Shown here one piece after another: positions 26,940 to 36,977 of a stretch of 64,000 nucleotides of DNA (position 1 is the stretch's first letter; the number at the start of each line of letters is the position of its first letter). The DNA lies in contig JBCCGK010000008.1 in NCBI GenBank assembly GCA_039029315.1, positions 62,001 to 126,000 on the forward strand, read 5' to 3'. Origin of the DNA: JBCCCJ01 sp039029315 (GTDB taxonomy: Bacteria > Bacteroidota > Bacteroidia > J057). The translations under genes and the position numbers were made by a program. Below the pieces are notes generated by a model. The model saw only the letters and a program-made list of their open reading frames with translations, made no database searches and had not been told where the DNA came from.

Positions 26940-27902
26940 ATGGCAAAAATCTCCAACTCCAACACCAAAGCCGAAATCCTGAATGCATATCAGGATTTAC
27001 TAGACAAACTCACCACAGAGCAAAAGGAAAATGCGACCTTAAACAAGCAATTGGAGAAAAAGCGGACTGAGGTCGAGCAGGTCAAAAACAAATTACAGAC
27101 TGGCGGAGCCAACGCCAATATTCAAGCACTTCGACAGATCCTAAATGAGCAACTTGACAAGATTGAAGAAGGATTGAAAAAAGAGCAGAGCACCTTTGAA
27201 GAATTACAACAAGCCATTACTACAGAGCGCAAAGAATTGGAGGAAATCTATCAAATCAAGGTCGAAGCCCAAAGCCTGGAAGCGCTGGTGATCACCAATC
27301 GTCAGGCCAAAGAAGCATTTGAAGAAAAGAAGACGGACTGGGAAGCTGATTTTCGGCAGGAAAAGGAAGAAAAACAACTGGCCTGGAAACGGGAACAAGA
27401 GGCATATACCTATGACTTGTCTTCCAAGCGTCGGAAGGAGGAAGATGCCTACCAAATGGAAAAGGAACGCAAGGAAAAGGAATTGACTGAGAAAATCACA
27501 ACCTTCGATCTGCAAATGAAGCAGCGGGAAGAGCTGCTCAAGGAAAAGGAGGCTGAATTTACAGCCCTTCAAAAACAGGTGGCTGGTTTTGATGATAGAC
27601 TGCAAAAGGAGGTATCTCAGGCAGAAGAGTCCCTCAAGACTCAGCTCACCCGGGAATTTGACTTTCAACGGCAATTGGAAACCAAGGATTTGCAAAACAA
27701 AATCCAATTACTTGAAGCCAATATCGAAAGCCTGAAGACCACCATCACTGAACAACAAACGCGCATTCAGGCCCTTACCCACAAGGCCGATGATGCCTCT
27801 CAACAGGTCAAGGAAATTGCTTTCAAAGCCATCGAGCAATCGGCAGTCAGTCCTCCACCCATCATTGTGGATAGAGGTAAGGAATCGAGGGGGGAGAGTT
27901 GA
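26940..27902 (+). CDS. Coiled-coil protein of unknown function
   Basis: 320 residues, almost entirely a charged heptad-repeat coiled coil rich in Glu, Lys and Gln (about 12-300), with no signal peptide or membrane segment, so it should be a cytoplasmic rod. I chose the ATG at 26940 (MAKISNSNTKAEILNAY) because the open frame upstream to 26859 overlaps the promoter region. No catalytic domain is visible. Low-complexity coiled coils match many unrelated proteins, so no function is proposed. It stands alone between a divergent hairpin-rich gap and a 572-bp repeat-rich gap. Confidence 0.8.
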   Translation: MAKISNSNTKAEILNAYQDLLDKLTTEQKENATLNKQLEKKRTEVEQVKNKLQTGGANANIQALRQILNEQLDKIEEGLKKEQSTFEELQQAITTERKELEEIYQIKVEAQSLEALVITNRQAKEAFEEKKTDWEADFRQEKEEKQLAWKREQEAYTYDLSSKRRKEEDAYQMEKERKEKELTEKITTFDLQMKQREELLKEKEAEFTALQKQVAGFDDRLQKEVSQAEESLKTQLTREFDFQRQLETKDLQNKIQLLEANIESLKTTITEQQTRIQALTHKADDASQQVKEIAFKAIEQSAVSPPPIIVDRGKESRGES

Positions 27903-27916
27903 GGAAGGGATCAACA

Positions 27917-28357
27917 AAAAAAAGCAAAGCACGGTGTCACCCTGATCGGATGGTCTGGTGCGCTGCTGAACGGGGCTAGTGGATCAAGCTCGGAGGATTT
28001 ATTGGCCAGTGTGAAGGCGATTCCTCCGAGGTTTCGAGGTGAGGGCTCAGGCATCCCAATCCCACCCGCATACCTCGGAGGTTGAGCTTTCCCACTCCCA
28101 GCCGCTCAAACCTCCGAGGAATCCTTGTCATTGACAACACAACATTCCGGCGACGGATTGATAAACTCAGAAAGGCACAAATGTGCGTTCTGGTTCAATA
28201 GTCTCAAGAAAGGTGCCAACAGAAAAAAGCAAACCACAGGGTGTCACCCTGAACGAAGCATGTGAGTTGGCTTGCAGGGGAGTTGAAGGGCCTTTTGCAG
28301 CTAGAAACCATTGTGCAAAAGGCCCCTCTGCCCTGCAATCCATCGCAGGTGCCAACA
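27917..28357. repeat. Repeat-rich intergenic region with large hairpins
   Basis: The gap 27903-28474 has no convincing gene. It contains two copies of an AAAAAAGCAAA...GTGTCACCCTGA repeat (27917-27945 and 28222-28253); the third copy of the GGTCyGGTGCGCTGC repeat (27951-27966); four CTCGGAGG/CCTCCGAG motifs (27989-28119), the last two forming a hairpin (CCTCGGAGGTTGAGC 28073-28087 with GCTCAAACCTCCGAGG 28104-28119); a nested 67-base hairpin at 28272-28338 (TTGCAGGG/CCCTGCAA outside, GGGCCTTTTGCA/TGCAAAAGGCCC inside); and a direct repeat AGGTGCCAACA (28211-28221, 28347-28357) around it. Confidence 0.65.
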
Positions 28358-28474
28358 TCGGGGTATAGTGTGTTTTTTGCTGAACAACTTGCGTCGATCT
28401 CCTTAACAAGAAGCCAATCGCTTGATTTCGTGCACTGACTGATGAATCCAGCAACATCTACCAACCGAAGGGGA

Positions 28475-31400
28475 CTACTTCTTATACCTACTCCTCTCAT
28501 GTTTGGCATCTGCCAAATCATCCTTGGCATCTCTGACCATTCTTTCCTTCTTATTGTGTGCATCCTGTTTGATGTGCTCTGCTTGCTGATCTGCCTGAGC
28601 CTTTCGTTCTTTTGCCTTTATTTTTGCATCAGATTTGATCCGATTTGCTTTATCAGGCGCCTCCAGCAGGCTGCGATGTGCGGCCTTACGCTTGTTGCTG
28701 GCATCTTGCTTAGCGCTTGCTAGCAATTGCCTGGACTTGGCATGATCGGCATCTTTATCTTCATGTGCTTTTTTGACCTTTGCTGCGGCCTTCTCTCTGG
28801 CAAGCATCAGGTCTAAATTTGCCTGACGCTGCGCCTGTAGCCGCTTGCGAGAAGCAGCGATCCGCTTGAGATGTCCTTCCTCCGTTTTGCTGGCAAGCGC
28901 CAGGCCCCCTTCACTGACAAGTGGAAACAGACCTTCTGGCTCATAATCGTCATAATCGCCATTTAGGTCGCCGCGCATGAGATAGTAACCCTCTCTGAAG
29001 ACAAAAGATTCTGAGCGATCATTTTGAATGAGATCCTCAATGCTGCTAGGGGGATGCTGGAAGTGCGCCTGAATGGTCTCAGCATCTGTAAAAACATTCG
29101 ATATTCGCAAAGAAGCGATCTCACCATCAATGTTGGGGTTTCCGATGGGATGATATCCACCGATGAAATTCTTAATACGTACGCCATCTTGAGGTAAGCC
29201 ACGTTTTTCAAAGCTTTCCTCTTTCCCATTTACGTACATATAGGGTATGCCTGTTTTGTCAATCGTGAAGGCAAGATGGAACCATGTGTTTTGTTGGAAC
29301 TCCTCATTATTAGTTGCGCTTGAGCGCAGAGAATTATGAAGGATGCGAACATTTTTTCCATCTACAGTTCCATAATCATAATCTACATCCCAACCAAAAT
29401 AAGTGACTGACAATTCTATTACATTTTTTGTGTCCTTGCTTCCCAAACAAACAAGAGTGCTGGAATCTATAGAGCGGAATTTGACCCATATCTCTATGCT
29501 AAATCCTTCCTTAAAACTGAGGAACATGGGGCCAAGGTCGATGAAATCTTTATTTTCTCTTTCAAAGTTCATCACTTGGGGTTGACTGCCATCTGGTTTT
29601 AGAGCCAATGGAAAGTTACTGCCCTTTTTAGCAGCTGAGCTGTCCTTCCAGTGGATATCGAACAGTGGAATCAAAGGAATAGAGGGGGCTGCTTGGAAGC
29701 GCTTACCGTCATTGGTGTCCTGAGCAAAAAAGAAGCAGCCAGGTTCTTCGATGACTGGCATATCTCGTTTGTCAATATAATGACTGGTCCAGTATACCAT
29801 CCCCAATTCATCATCTACAGCGATCCCTTTTCTGACATTCTTTGCTTCAAAGCTGTGTTGGACAGTTCCATGAGCATCTGCAATACATACCCTTTCCAGT
29901 GCCCTGTCGACCCAGCAAAGGCGATTGTATGTAGTATCGACATCCAGATCCAGGGGATAAGGAGATTCAGCATGAGGAACATGGATCAACTTAGACCAGA
30001 GCTCGTTTCGGGATTCCTGGATTCTGCCAAACCAAATCTCTTTGCCATTGGTCCAATAGAGGGTTTGTGATTTAGCATCTACAGTCAGGCTCCAAACGCC
30101 ATCTATGCCAGGGGCCAATTGACTCTCCATTTCAATTGCAGAACCCCTATTGTTTATATCAGTTACATCAGCTTTGTACAGCTTGCCCCTCCCTTGTATC
30201 CAGTACAGCATGCCTGTTACGCCATCATAAGTCAGGGAGTGAATCGTTTCATCTTGGGTATAGAGTTCCTGAAGACTGGAACCATCTAATTTCCCTATGA
30301 GGATTTTCTGGTCTCCTGCCAGATACATTTTTTTCTTGGCAAGGTCTATGCTCAAATCTTGAATAATCCCGGGACGAGGGCTCAAAAAAGCTACTTCTCC
30401 ATACTTGGATAAGTAATCGTCGGCTCTCCAAAATCTAATGGAATCGAACCCCCATGGACTAATACCGACAACCATGCTAGGGTCATCGAATTTCCAATCA
30501 TAGAGGAGATCAGATTGATCAATAGAACTTCCCATGCTATTGCGTATTTCGGTTTCAGTTTTCTCTCTATTCCACAGTGTTGCTCGCGCCAACTGACCCC
30601 AAAAATCATTCAGACGAATCCCCAATAGGCCCAGGTCGGGAACATCAGTTTCGGAATCGGAATGTATCAACTTGCCATTTAGGTAGACTTTGAGTTCCAT
30701 TCCATTGTATGAGGAGCTAATCGCCAAATGATTCCAACTGTCCATAAGCCCGGAGCAATCAATGTATGAAGTTTTATTTTCACCTGGTTTAACCACAAGC
30801 CATTGGTATTCTATAGATATCCGTGCACCATACATACGTATCTCTAAAAAAAAGTTTTCAATGGGGTCTCCATCGAAATACAGTTGAATTGAAATTGAAT
30901 CCCTTCCTTTGGGTTTCAGCCAAGTAGCAAAAGTAAATGTCTTGCTCACTTGAAAGTGAATATCAGAATCATTCGGTAATTTAAAATTCTCTCCATCCCA
31001 GTTTTTATCTGGCTTTTTGGTGAGAAAAAAACTACTGTAATCCCAATCCCTTAAACTCATCTCTCGTTCCAGAACATATTCTGTTTTCAAACCTGGAGGT
31101 GAATCTGCCACCGTCAGATTTTTAATCTTCCCATATGCATCGACTGTTCTTAGCCTTCCCCCATAGATATGATAGATATTGTCGAATTTGCTGTTTTGAA
31201 TGATCGCAGCGGCTTCCTGATGTGCCTGTTGCAGGGTTTCTGAAGCCTTTTTATGGGCATCTGCGACCACTTTTGTGGCTTCTTGATGTGCAGCGGCTGC
31301 ATCCTTGGCATTGTTGTGCTGGATTTCCTGGAAGACATGAGATGTCAGACCTTTCCCCCCGCCTGCTCTGGGGTGTTTGACATCTGCCGCCCAGTCAGTC

Positions 31401-32005
31401 CTGTTTATCAGGGGTGTGCTTTGCTCGCCATCGCTTGTTGTTACCCAATCGCCCCCACTACCAGTCATTTCCCAGCAGCTTTGCAGCTGTGCTTCCCCTT
31501 TAGTTGGTATGATAAATCGACCTTCGCCCGTGAAGCGATCCGTCATATCGGCATTCCATACAGCCACCAGGCTGATCAGGCCAAAGAATGATTCGCCTAT
31601 CTCCAAGGTCTCATGGAGCCTCAGTTCTCCTTGCGCCTGAATCTTGGCTATTTGGAATCCATTCACATATATCTGCACAAAACGGTCCTCCGCGCTGGCC
31701 GGACTCACATCATACACAAGGCCCAGGTGATACCACTTACCTGTACGGAACTTCCTGTGGGGCATGGGCGTGGTGATCGAGTCTTGATGATAGACAAGTG
31801 CCTGATCTTTGATCTCCACGCGAAATCCTTCATTCAGGTGCATGAGCATGACGGTTTCCTGAATCGCATAACGAAATTTGAACCAGATTTCGAAGGAGGA
31901 GACGGTAGGGGCATCTGCACCCGCTTGACCCAGCTCAAGGGCAGCCGATCCGCCAGCTTGAAACTGGAGGGCCTGGGTTTTGTCTTGAATATATTGAGGA
32001 GTCAT
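28475..32005 (-). CDS. Large LamG/YWTD-propeller protein with amphipathic helical tail
   Basis: 1176 residues without signal peptide or membrane segment. Reading in order: a LamG-like jelly roll (about 1-190, with KWYHLGLVYDV and IYVNGFQIAK); an Ala/His-rich helix (about 225-265); a second LamG-like domain (about 320-525, with SWNHLAISSSYNGMELKVYLNG); a YWTD/LDL-receptor-type beta-propeller (about 550-790, with MLYWIQGRGKLYKAD and TLYWTNGKEIWFGRI); a third LamG-like domain (about 830-1010, with WFHLAFTIDKTGIPYMYVNG); and a Lys/Ala/Asp-rich helical tail (about 1050-1176). LamG and YWTD modules usually bind glycans or proteins outside cells, which is odd for a protein with no export signal. It is the last gene of the three-gene operon, 28 bp behind the 1639-residue gene. 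Domain calls are moderately sure; function unknown. Confidence 0.8.
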   Translation of the reverse strand: MTPQYIQDKTQALQFQAGGSAALELGQAGADAPTVSSFEIWFKFRYAIQETVMLMHLNEGFRVEIKDQALVYHQDSITTPMPHRKFRTGKWYHLGLVYDVSPASAEDRFVQIYVNGFQIAKIQAQGELRLHETLEIGESFFGLISLVAVWNADMTDRFTGEGRFIIPTKGEAQLQSCWEMTGSGGDWVTTSDGEQSTPLINRTDWAADVKHPRAGGGKGLTSHVFQEIQHNNAKDAAAAHQEATKVVADAHKKASETLQQAHQEAAAIIQNSKFDNIYHIYGGRLRTVDAYGKIKNLTVADSPPGLKTEYVLEREMSLRDWDYSSFFLTKKPDKNWDGENFKLPNDSDIHFQVSKTFTFATWLKPKGRDSISIQLYFDGDPIENFFLEIRMYGARISIEYQWLVVKPGENKTSYIDCSGLMDSWNHLAISSSYNGMELKVYLNGKLIHSDSETDVPDLGLLGIRLNDFWGQLARATLWNREKTETEIRNSMGSSIDQSDLLYDWKFDDPSMVVGISPWGFDSIRFWRADDYLSKYGEVAFLSPRPGIIQDLSIDLAKKKMYLAGDQKILIGKLDGSSLQELYTQDETIHSLTYDGVTGMLYWIQGRGKLYKADVTDINNRGSAIEMESQLAPGIDGVWSLTVDAKSQTLYWTNGKEIWFGRIQESRNELWSKLIHVPHAESPYPLDLDVDTTYNRLCWVDRALERVCIADAHGTVQHSFEAKNVRKGIAVDDELGMVYWTSHYIDKRDMPVIEEPGCFFFAQDTNDGKRFQAAPSIPLIPLFDIHWKDSSAAKKGSNFPLALKPDGSQPQVMNFERENKDFIDLGPMFLSFKEGFSIEIWVKFRSIDSSTLVCLGSKDTKNVIELSVTYFGWDVDYDYGTVDGKNVRILHNSLRSSATNNEEFQQNTWFHLAFTIDKTGIPYMYVNGKEESFEKRGLPQDGVRIKNFIGGYHPIGNPNIDGEIASLRISNVFTDAETIQAHFQHPPSSIEDLIQNDRSESFVFREGYYLMRGDLNGDYDDYEPEGLFPLVSEGGLALASKTEEGHLKRIAASRKRLQAQRQANLDLMLAREKAAAKVKKAHEDKDADHAKSRQLLASAKQDASNKRKAAHRSLLEAPDKANRIKSDAKIKAKERKAQADQQAEHIKQDAHNKKERMVRDAKDDLADAKHERSRYKK

Positions 32006-32033
32006 GATAAGGTTCTTGTGTTAAATTGTGAGG

Positions 32034-35000
32034 CTAAAGGCCAAAAGGGTGTTTGGCAAATTTTTTTGCTTTATTCCAGCCTTTTTTGAAGGCATTTTTC
32101 AACTTTTCCGCTTCATGCCAGACTGCCTTTGCGGCATTTTTGATGCCTTCTACTGCTTTCTTGGCACCATCCAGGATATGCCCGGCTACTTCCTCGGCTG
32201 CATGTAGGGCCGCTTTGGCTACTTTCTCCGCATCTTCCAGGACTGCTTTCGCTTCCTCAAAGGCAGGACCGAGGATCTTCCCTACTTTATCTGCGATTTC
32301 AGCCACTTCTTTGCCTACAGCTTTGCCTATCTTGTTGGCCTCATCTTTAGCGTGATTAAGTGCCTTTTTGCCTTCTTCCCCCAATTTTTTGGCTGCCTTT
32401 TCAGCATCATCTCCTATTTGCCCCACTTCATTGAACGCATCCGCTGCTAGCTTCTTTGCTTCTTTTTCTGCATTTTCAGCGCCTTTCATAATATCCTCGC
32501 CGACCTTTATGGCCTCACCTTCAGCGTCATGAAGTGCCTTTTTTCCTTTTTTTAGAGCATCTTTCCCTATTTTTTCGGCTTCTTTGGCAGCTTTTTTTCC
32601 GATCTTTCCGGCCTCATTTATGCCATTTATAATCAAATGTCCAGCACCTGCAAACAAGTCTTCAAACAGATCTTCTGCATTGTCCAGAATCTGCTGTTCG
32701 ACTTTCCCGGCCAGTTCTTTCAAATCGCTGAAGACTTCTTCACTATCTTTATTTGTGATCCTGATTTCGGGCAAATCCAGTTGTGTGCCTTCAAAGTCAA
32801 AATCTCCATTGACAATCAATTCAAATTCAGTGCTACTCACGGTGATCTCCAAAGAACCCTCAAAACCCGTGTCCAGGTCGATCGAGGGCAAATGCACACC
32901 CAGGATGTCGGGCATATCGATATCGATATCCAGCTGTACGCTAAAGGATCCTTCTGCATGAAATCCCTCTTTGCCCAGGCTGCAGCTCAGATCTATATTC
33001 GCTACTCTCCCTGCGCTTGCATGGTAACGAAAGTCAAAGCCATTATCTGCGACCTCTGCCGATACTTGTGTATGTAATACCTGAAACAATTCTACTTCAA
33101 AGTCTATGTGGAAATAGGGCGAATGCCCACTATTGATCTCTACGACAGGGCCGCCGGCTTCGATGAGTACTTCTTCTTTAGCCGAAATTGCTTCCCAGCT
33201 CGTCTTGTCATCTGAACCACCGGGCCAAATATCCTTTCCAGGTTCCCAACCATTCTTCTTGCGTTTAATTTCCTCCCCGGCGCCAGTGAGCTTCAACACA
33301 TCCACGAGATTGATTGGATCCATTTGAGCCTTTGCTTTGAAGGCCGAAGTCCCATTGCCCGACTGAAACTCAAACTTCCCGTAAATCGTGAAGCCAAACA
33401 TATCCATGAAACCCTCGAATCTCTCGCCTGGCTTTACATAGCTGCCATCAGGAATGAGGATGCGGGATTTGGCGTAGTGCATCGAAACATCTCTGAAGGC
33501 GATTTTATCAAATATGGGCTCAAGCGCTTTGTACTGATTGTATAGGGACTTAAGTCCTTCTTCTGTATAGTGGCTCAGAATCCCCACAGGATCATTTCCG
33601 TCACTGATATAGGCATCTGCTTTTTGGACGAACTTGGCTACATCATTTGCTTCCTTCATATACTTTCCGAGTCCTGTAAATACCTCAAACATCAGGAACA
33701 GGTTCAGGTCATTCATTGCAAAGGCTGCGTACTGCAACACAGGGATCTCTTCAATCATCTCCAGGACCATGGAGGCATTCCCATGATACTGCTCCTCCAG
33801 TACGTGAAAATCTACCATAAAGCCCAAATCCACGCCTTCAGGTTCAAATTGTAGGCCGAGTTCCAGGTTGTACTCTTTGTGGAGTACCACGCCCGGAAAG
33901 GCAGCTGGTGGCGGTAAAGGCGGTCCATCTTCGACCTGTATCAAGCCATAGATCCCGTGTTCGTCCACATCCAGGGTAACGGTAAATGTATGATGTTCAT
34001 GCCCGATCACCAGGTCTATGGTTCCGCTGATCCCAACAGTCAGCTCATCGCCTTTGAAGCTAATACTCAGGATGCCATCCTCTATCACGAATTGATCATG
34101 GCCAGCAGAAAAAGAGACTCTGCCTGGCAGGATAGCGCGTAGCCCAATGGTATTGGTATTGGAATCCGTACCCTTTCCGATAATGATCTGCCCGATGATG
34201 CCATCCAGATCGATGGCTTTGGAGAGGGTTTGCATCGCAGGATTCGAGCTGCTGCCAAAAGTAATTTCACCCGCAATCTGCAGGGCATTTGCGAGTAGCA
34301 TGCGCTTTTGCTTCCTCTCCTTCAACAAGAGCTCTTCGGCGGGCAGGTCCTGCTGCTGCGCATGATCAGAACTAAGATCTAGCACCTCAGCTGGAATCAT
34401 GCCCGGTGGGATATACTTCTGATCCTTCATGTCAGAGAAGATGATGAACAGCGGCTTGAAATCGACGATTTCTGTGATCTTATCCAGCAGATCGATCGAG
34501 TCAATCCCGGGGATATCTGACAAAGACTTATCTGCAAATCGGGCTCCCATTGCTATCCCCCAACCACTTCCGCTATTTCGTGCCCCAAGAAATATGTCCT
34601 CAAAAAAATTGTGAGAGGCTTCTGCCTCGGCTGACAGATAGCGCAGCCCTTCATGCTCCTCAAATTCCACATGTACTTTGTCATAGGTAAGTATATCACC
34701 TGTGAAGATCTCTTGCGATCCCGGCACAGAATCGCTAAAATGCTCTCCCCAATTATCGATCCCCAAGAAATTAGTCAGCCCCATGAGATCATCTTCTTCT
34801 GCCCCATTGATGGACAGGCTGAGCGACTCATCATTACCATCACGGCTGAAAGAACATTCCATCAGGACCATATGGCTTTCGTCATTCCAGTTTGTTATCT
34901 TCCACACTGCTCCCAGGTCCAGGGATATGGGGTGTAGGGTAAAACCCATAAACACTTCAGCCAGCTCAAATTTGGCAAGTTCCTCCAATGGCTTGAGTCC

Positions 35001-36953
35001 CAGCAAAGACTCCATGTTGGTCAGCTCCAACAAGTCTTTGAGTCCGATGGTATGCTCTCCTTCCCCCTTCCACTCTATAAAGAATGCGGGGCCTGTATCC
35101 CTTGAGTAAGATGCCGTAACGAGGAGGCTTTCCTCACTGTCTGCAGGCTTGTGCATCCAGGACAATTGCACCTCGGTAGCTCGTGCACCTGTTGTGTCTT
35201 TTGCGCTGATTATGGCTACCTGAATGGTTTCGGTACTTCCGCCGAAGGGAATGTCATCGGGGATTTTCCATTGGCTTTTCCCAGCAATATGGACCGAATT
35301 TGCAGCAGAGTTGTAGGCCAGCTCCACATCAGAGAGGCTGATGTCAGGAAACTCATGAGGGACTGTCGCTCCAAAATTGCCCAGCAGTTGGGCAAATAAA
35401 TTCGTGATTTTTATCTCTTCTCCTGCCTTACTCCGCCCTTCAAATTCCCAGGAGCCATCACTTTGATGGGCGGCCTGTACGCTGAGATGGGTGCCTCCCA
35501 ACTCAAACTGGCCTAGGACAAACTGGCGGCTGCCAGAGCTGTCTTTGGAAACCTGGAGATTGATATCTTCCAGGACAAAGGTTCCATGGCCACCTGGATC
35601 GAATTTTCCCTGAAGCTCAATAGCAAAGGCATGTCGTTTGGGACCAAAGAAATAGGTATAGCTCGCATCTGTCACCTCAAAATTCATGTGAGGGATATGG
35701 AGGCCACCAAATGCGCTATCGGCAAAGCTTGCCAAATCTGCATTTCCTTGATGAACAAAACGCGCATCGATGCGAGATCCCTGCTGATAGCTTGCTTCAA
35801 ATATCCAGTTATGGATATTGGCTTTCCCATAGATCTCGACCTGGGGTTTCCATTGATTGGCTTTCGAGAGATGAATCCCCACTTTGGGAGCTTCTATGCT
35901 TAGCTTGGGTGTCTCTACCACGTCCCAGGTCATTGTCCCCCCAGTCGTACTATCGACTACCTCCAGAATGGCTACCACTTCATTCACTTCTTTGGTTGTG
36001 GTATTGAAGCCCAGTTTCAGCTCATGTAAGCCAATGGTGGGTGTATGCTCCCCAAAAGAAGGCAACTGGGCTTCAATATCACCTCCGCCCCCCAGAGAGG
36101 CCAGGGTGTTGATGCCTTTGCTCAGGCTAAGCGGCTCATGAAAGATGCCGTCCAGGCTTAGCTGACCCGTTTTGTCAAACCTCCCGGCGATGGAGATATT
36201 CTTCAGATCACCGATGTCACATTGGAGACTCAAGATCAGCTCGTCCTGTCTGGCTGAGCCCTGTTTGGGCAGACTTGTCCCTTTGATGACACTCCAATTG
36301 CTGATGTGAAAGGGCCCAAGAGACGCTTCCTTGTATGTTGCAAAAGACAAGACCAAATGTGGCACCTGTTGATGGCTATTCAATATCCCCCTGATCGTGG
36401 CTCCCTCAATTTCCGACCCCAGAATGTCTTCGGTCCAGCCTGCTAGCCATTTATTACCTAACTTGTCATAGGGCAATTGCATGGAGTCTGCCACCAGATT
36501 CAGGCCTGACTCTACTGAAAGTCCATCCCAGCCAAAGTCTGTATCGTGAATCTGAGGCATATTTCCTGCTACAAACAGATACGCTCCCTTAAACTTGGTT
36601 TCTTCAAACAAAGCGGCACCAGTCTTGTTTTCTGCCGATTGAGGGACTGTGGCTAAGAGGGAGGTCATGATCCAATTGGCAGGGAGTGTGACGACGATAT
36701 AAAATGCCTCAACCTTGGCAAGCGAGGTCTGGAAAACAGCTTTTACCTGATATTCTGTTCCCCATACACGCATCTTACCCTTGATGGTCCGTGGGTTTGA
36801 GGAGGCATTGTCTTCCTCAATTTTGATAGAAAGGTTTCCTTGTGCATCTGCAAGCGGTGCCAACACATGTCCATTCTTTCCCAACTGGACAGCATTGGTT
36901 TTGAGAGTCAAGGTGTTAGCCTTACGATTTATGAATGTATCTAAAACAGCCAT
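32034..36953 (-). CDS. Giant beta-rich protein with LEA/apolipoprotein-like C-terminal tail
   Basis: 1639 residues with no signal peptide. Residues 1 to about 1420 look like a long beta-strand-rich array in which segments of the form 'amphipathic strand - short turn - GxF/GxW strand' recur, reminiscent of large groove-forming or DUF6603-like proteins; I cannot make a firm match. Residues about 1425-1639 are a long amphipathic helix series very rich in Lys, Ala, Glu and Asp, with short periodic units (KIGKKAAKEAEKIGKDALKK), similar in composition to LEA proteins or apolipoproteins. Such helices bind membrane or lipid surfaces or stay disordered. Its start is 24 bp behind the upstream 377-residue gene and its stop 28 bp before the LamG/YWTD gene, so the three are co-transcribed and probably work together. 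No enzymatic motif is seen. Confidence 0.75.
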   Translation of the reverse strand: MAVLDTFINRKANTLTLKTNAVQLGKNGHVLAPLADAQGNLSIKIEEDNASSNPRTIKGKMRVWGTEYQVKAVFQTSLAKVEAFYIVVTLPANWIMTSLLATVPQSAENKTGAALFEETKFKGAYLFVAGNMPQIHDTDFGWDGLSVESGLNLVADSMQLPYDKLGNKWLAGWTEDILGSEIEGATIRGILNSHQQVPHLVLSFATYKEASLGPFHISNWSVIKGTSLPKQGSARQDELILSLQCDIGDLKNISIAGRFDKTGQLSLDGIFHEPLSLSKGINTLASLGGGGDIEAQLPSFGEHTPTIGLHELKLGFNTTTKEVNEVVAILEVVDSTTGGTMTWDVVETPKLSIEAPKVGIHLSKANQWKPQVEIYGKANIHNWIFEASYQQGSRIDARFVHQGNADLASFADSAFGGLHIPHMNFEVTDASYTYFFGPKRHAFAIELQGKFDPGGHGTFVLEDINLQVSKDSSGSRQFVLGQFELGGTHLSVQAAHQSDGSWEFEGRSKAGEEIKITNLFAQLLGNFGATVPHEFPDISLSDVELAYNSAANSVHIAGKSQWKIPDDIPFGGSTETIQVAIISAKDTTGARATEVQLSWMHKPADSEESLLVTASYSRDTGPAFFIEWKGEGEHTIGLKDLLELTNMESLLGLKPLEELAKFELAEVFMGFTLHPISLDLGAVWKITNWNDESHMVLMECSFSRDGNDESLSLSINGAEEDDLMGLTNFLGIDNWGEHFSDSVPGSQEIFTGDILTYDKVHVEFEEHEGLRYLSAEAEASHNFFEDIFLGARNSGSGWGIAMGARFADKSLSDIPGIDSIDLLDKITEIVDFKPLFIIFSDMKDQKYIPPGMIPAEVLDLSSDHAQQQDLPAEELLLKERKQKRMLLANALQIAGEITFGSSSNPAMQTLSKAIDLDGIIGQIIIGKGTDSNTNTIGLRAILPGRVSFSAGHDQFVIEDGILSISFKGDELTVGISGTIDLVIGHEHHTFTVTLDVDEHGIYGLIQVEDGPPLPPPAAFPGVVLHKEYNLELGLQFEPEGVDLGFMVDFHVLEEQYHGNASMVLEMIEEIPVLQYAAFAMNDLNLFLMFEVFTGLGKYMKEANDVAKFVQKADAYISDGNDPVGILSHYTEEGLKSLYNQYKALEPIFDKIAFRDVSMHYAKSRILIPDGSYVKPGERFEGFMDMFGFTIYGKFEFQSGNGTSAFKAKAQMDPINLVDVLKLTGAGEEIKRKKNGWEPGKDIWPGGSDDKTSWEAISAKEEVLIEAGGPVVEINSGHSPYFHIDFEVELFQVLHTQVSAEVADNGFDFRYHASAGRVANIDLSCSLGKEGFHAEGSFSVQLDIDIDMPDILGVHLPSIDLDTGFEGSLEITVSSTEFELIVNGDFDFEGTQLDLPEIRITNKDSEEVFSDLKELAGKVEQQILDNAEDLFEDLFAGAGHLIINGINEAGKIGKKAAKEAEKIGKDALKKGKKALHDAEGEAIKVGEDIMKGAENAEKEAKKLAADAFNEVGQIGDDAEKAAKKLGEEGKKALNHAKDEANKIGKAVGKEVAEIADKVGKILGPAFEEAKAVLEDAEKVAKAALHAAEEVAGHILDGAKKAVEGIKNAAKAVWHEAEKLKNAFKKGWNKAKKFAKHPFGL

Positions 36954-36977
36954 GATGTTGATTTGAGGAGATGTGAA

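Noticed and set aside
28183..28368. 61-codon open frame across the intergenic hairpin region
   Set aside because: It runs through both arms of the 28272-28338 hairpin and has no start context or homology-like features.
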